Source: Acidilobaceae archaeon | Lineage (GTDB): Archaea; Thermoproteota; Thermoprotei_A; Sulfolobales; Acidilobaceae | Length of the DNA: 6,575 nucleotides | Reading direction: 5' to 3' | Assembly: GCA_027081695.1 (NCBI GenBank) | Contig: JALWJI010000026.1 | Span: 1-6,575, forward strand | In this document: piece by piece, positions 4,932 to 6,575 of the stretch | Layout: each line of letters starts with the position of its first letter | Numbering within the stretch: position 1 is the stretch's first letter | Notes under the pieces: model-generated | Seen by the model: the letters and a program-made list of their open reading frames with translations, nothing else | Database searches by the model: none | Told to the model about the DNA's origin: nothing | Program-made: the position numbers and the translations under genes

Positions 4932-5951
4932 ATGATTGTTCTAGAGGCGAGTATGAGGACAGGGGAGTTGAAAGGGGTCGAGATAAAGGTCGAGAACCTT
5001 ACCAAAAAGTATGGCAATGTTGTGGCACTTGACAATGTGAACCTCGTAGTGGAGAAATCAAAAATAACAACGCTCCTAGGGCCCAGTGGATGTGGTAAAA
5101 CCACGCTCCTGAAGGTTATCGCTGGATTGGAAAAGCCTTCGAGTGGAAAAGTCTTTTTTGACGGCGCAGACGTGACAGAGTTGCCTCCGGAGAAGAGGAA
5201 TATTGGGTTTGTATTCCAGGACCTCGCACTCTTCCCCCACCTAGATGTTTATGGTAATATAGCGTTTGGCTTAAAGATAAGGAGATACCCGAATGCTGAG
5301 ATAAGGAGAAGAGTCCGAGAGGTTCTCGACCTGGTAGGTCTCGACCCCGACGTATTCATGAGGAGAAAAATAGACGAGTTGAGCGGTGGACAAAAACAAA
5401 GGGTCGCAATAGCTCGTGCCCTTGTAATAGAGCCAAGCGTGCTCTTATTGGATGAACCCTTCGCTCATCTGGATTACAAGATCAAGCAGAGACTCCTAAG
5501 CGTTCTCAAAAGAATACAGAGGGAGACAGGTACAACTGTTCTATACGTTACACACGACCAGAACGAGGCAATGGCCGTGAGCCACTATATAGCCGTGATG
5601 AATAATGGCCGTATAATTCAGTATGGTCCTCCCGAAGAGGTCTACGAGAAGCCTAACTCGTTGTTCGTGGCTGGGTTCTTCGGCGAGATTAATGTTCTAA
5701 GAGAAGATCCCGAGTACAAGATTCTTATCCGTCCCGAGAAATTATTGCTCGACCCAGAGGACACTGGGCTTCCAAGTATCAAGGGGCGGATCGAGGACAT
5801 TGTTTTCCAGGGAGCACTCCTCCACATATACGTTAGGAGCGATGGGAGACTGTACAAGGTAACTGTTCCTAGGAACGGAAAACACTACTCGCCCGGCACC
5901 CTTGTAAGAATCGCGTGGAGGCCTGAGGACACGGTCAAGGTGCGTGAATAG
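4932..5951 (+). CDS. ABC transporter ATP-binding protein, PotA/CysA-type with TOBE domain, 339 aa
   Basis: Cytoplasmic ATPase subunit that would power an importer of the polyamine/iron/sulfate-type class. All nucleotide-binding motifs are intact: Walker A GPSGCGKTT (50-58), Q-loop Gln96 in FVFQDLALFPH, signature LSGGQ (150-154), Walker B VLLLDEP (170-176), D-loop AHLD (178-181) and H-loop His208 in VTHDQNEA. A C-terminal TOBE-like domain follows, with IRPEKLLL at 266-273 and a second strand set to about 335. It is shorter than the roughly 370-residue family average because this region is compact. The start is uncertain: ATG 4932 is the longest, but ATG 4953 (Met8, MRTGELKGVEIKVENL) has GAGG at 4944-4947 and better fits the TATA position. 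Its stop TAG overlaps the GTG of the downstream permease by one base, so they are co-transcribed. Substrate cannot be read from the ATPase; the divergent AtuA operon suggests an organic acid or similar metabolite (inference). Confidence 0.93.
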   Translation: MIVLEASMRTGELKGVEIKVENLTKKYGNVVALDNVNLVVEKSKITTLLGPSGCGKTTLLKVIAGLEKPSSGKVFFDGADVTELPPEKRNIGFVFQDLALFPHLDVYGNIAFGLKIRRYPNAEIRRRVREVLDLVGLDPDVFMRRKIDELSGGQKQRVAIARALVIEPSVLLLDEPFAHLDYKIKQRLLSVLKRIQRETGTTVLYVTHDQNEAMAVSHYIAVMNNGRIIQYGPPEEVYEKPNSLFVAGFFGEINVLREDPEYKILIRPEKLLLDPEDTGLPSIKGRIEDIVFQGALLHIYVRSDGRLYKVTVPRNGKHYSPGTLVRIAWRPEDTVKVRE

Positions 5952-6575
5952 TGACGCGATATAATCACCTATTAACACTGTTACCGATGGCTCTATTCCT
6001 TGTCCTATTCTTCTATGCTCCCTTCATAATACTCTTCTATGAGAGCTTCTTGGGCTATGGTGGAGAACTAACATTAGAAAACTACCTATTACTTGCAACC
6101 GATCCAGCATATAGAAAAGTTATATTATATAGTCTCGTCATAAGTTTGGAAACCGTGACTGCTACGCTCCTCTTGTCGTTCCCGGCCGCCTACTATGTAG
6201 CCAAACAAGCTTCATCTAGGGAGAGAAACCTGCTCCTGCTACTCTTCCTCACTCCTTTCTGGATCGACGTGCTCCTCAGAGCTCTAGCGATAAAAAGCAT
6301 AGTGTACGCGTTAGGCGGAGCCGAGGGGTACCCAGCAATGATGCTTGGCATGGTATACGAGTATCTACCTTTCATGTTCTTCCCGCTCTATGTAAGCCTA
6401 TCGAGACTACCTGACAACGTCATAGAAGCTGCAAAGGTAATGGGTGCCTCCAAGGCTCAGGTTCTAAGATCGATAATTATCCCGTTAAGCCTGCCAGGCA
6501 TAATCGCTGGATCCCTCCTAGTAGGTCTAATGAGCATGACTGAATACGTTATACCCGCCCTTCTAGGAGGAGTGA
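5951..6575 (+). CDS. ABC transporter permease, PotB-type, 3' end cut off by the window (208 codons seen)
   Basis: Inner-membrane permease subunit of the same importer, running off the right edge with no stop. It starts at GTG 5951-5953, sharing the G of the ATPase stop (TAGTG), a typical coupled overlap. Visible in order: helix 1 (about 8-29, LPMALFLVLFFYAPF), an external loop with the family-like LTLENYLLLATDPAY (40-54), helix 2 (57-83, YSLVISLETVTATLLLSFP), helix 3 including TPFWIDVLLRALA (101-113, the counterpart of the PotB TPFW segment), helix 4 (about 128-148), and the cytoplasmic EAA coupling loop IEAAKVMGASKAQVLRSIII (158-177) ending in PGIIAG. The helix after it includes TEYVIPALLGG (197-207), matching the family's E-x-x-x-P-x-LLGG. 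Roughly 60-80 residues are missing at the C-terminus. A second permease and a substrate-binding protein probably follow. Compared with PotB, the RTYAW segment is replaced by RALAI, so the substrate need not be a polyamine. Confidence 0.9.
   Translation, partial: MTRYNHLLTLLPMALFLVLFFYAPFIILFYESFLGYGGELTLENYLLLATDPAYRKVILYSLVISLETVTATLLLSFPAAYYVAKQASSRERNLLLLLFLTPFWIDVLLRALAIKSIVYALGGAEGYPAMMLGMVYEYLPFMFFPLYVSLSRLPDNVIEAAKVMGASKAQVLRSIIIPLSLPGIIAGSLLVGLMSMTEYVIPALLGGV

Noticed and set aside
5642..5978. Minus-strand open frames opposite the end of the ATPase gene
   Set aside because: The TOBE-domain reading on the plus strand is continuous and family-like; the reverse frames show no domain.
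6193..6375. 60-codon minus-strand frame opposite the permease
   Set aside because: The plus-strand permease with its EAA loop explains this stretch.

Overview
The window looks like a piece of a crenarchaeal (Thermoprotei-type, probably hyperthermophilic) chromosome. Coding is dense and arginine is written mostly AGA/AGG. Ribosome binding sites match the archaeal GGAGGTGAT type, several genes start with GTG or TTG, and TATA-like boxes lie upstream of starts where bacterial -35/-10 boxes would be. The order is most likely Desulfurococcales-like, but I cannot fix a genus from sequence alone. I see no tRNA, rRNA, CRISPR array or insertion sequence, and no non-coding stretch longer than about 110 bases.

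Layout. Five genes run leftwards (minus strand). Read in the direction of transcription they are: an AtuA-like (DUF1446) protein (4826-3477), a small DUF4387 protein (3473-3159), an MmgE/PrpD-family protein (3146-1833), an unrecognised two-helix membrane protein (1738-1022), and a DMT/EamA-family ten-helix transporter (913-23). The first three are separated by only 3 and 12 bases and are almost certainly one operon. The last two are preceded by gaps of 94 and 108 bases and may have their own promoters.

Two genes run rightwards from a shared 105-base divergent promoter region (4827-4931). They are a PotA/CysA-type ABC transporter ATPase with a C-terminal TOBE domain (4932-5951, possibly starting at 4953) and, overlapping its stop codon by one base, a PotB-type permease (5951 to the window edge, cut off). 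A second permease and a solute-binding protein are expected just beyond the right edge.

How they may work together. AtuA, DUF4387 and MmgE/PrpD proteins are all linked to metabolism of organic (often branched or polycarboxylic) acids, but the AtuA and DUF4387 reactions are unknown. The divergent importer beside them suggests an uptake-plus-breakdown module for an unidentified small molecule. This is inference from gene order. The most notable points are: the AtuA-DUF4387-PrpD module itself; a 13-bp imperfect stem-loop that places the PrpD stop codon in its loop; a GTTCTAGA(GG) motif just upstream of three start codons of the module; and a non-canonical KPLS in place of the usual KPLH/KRLH motif in the PrpD protein.
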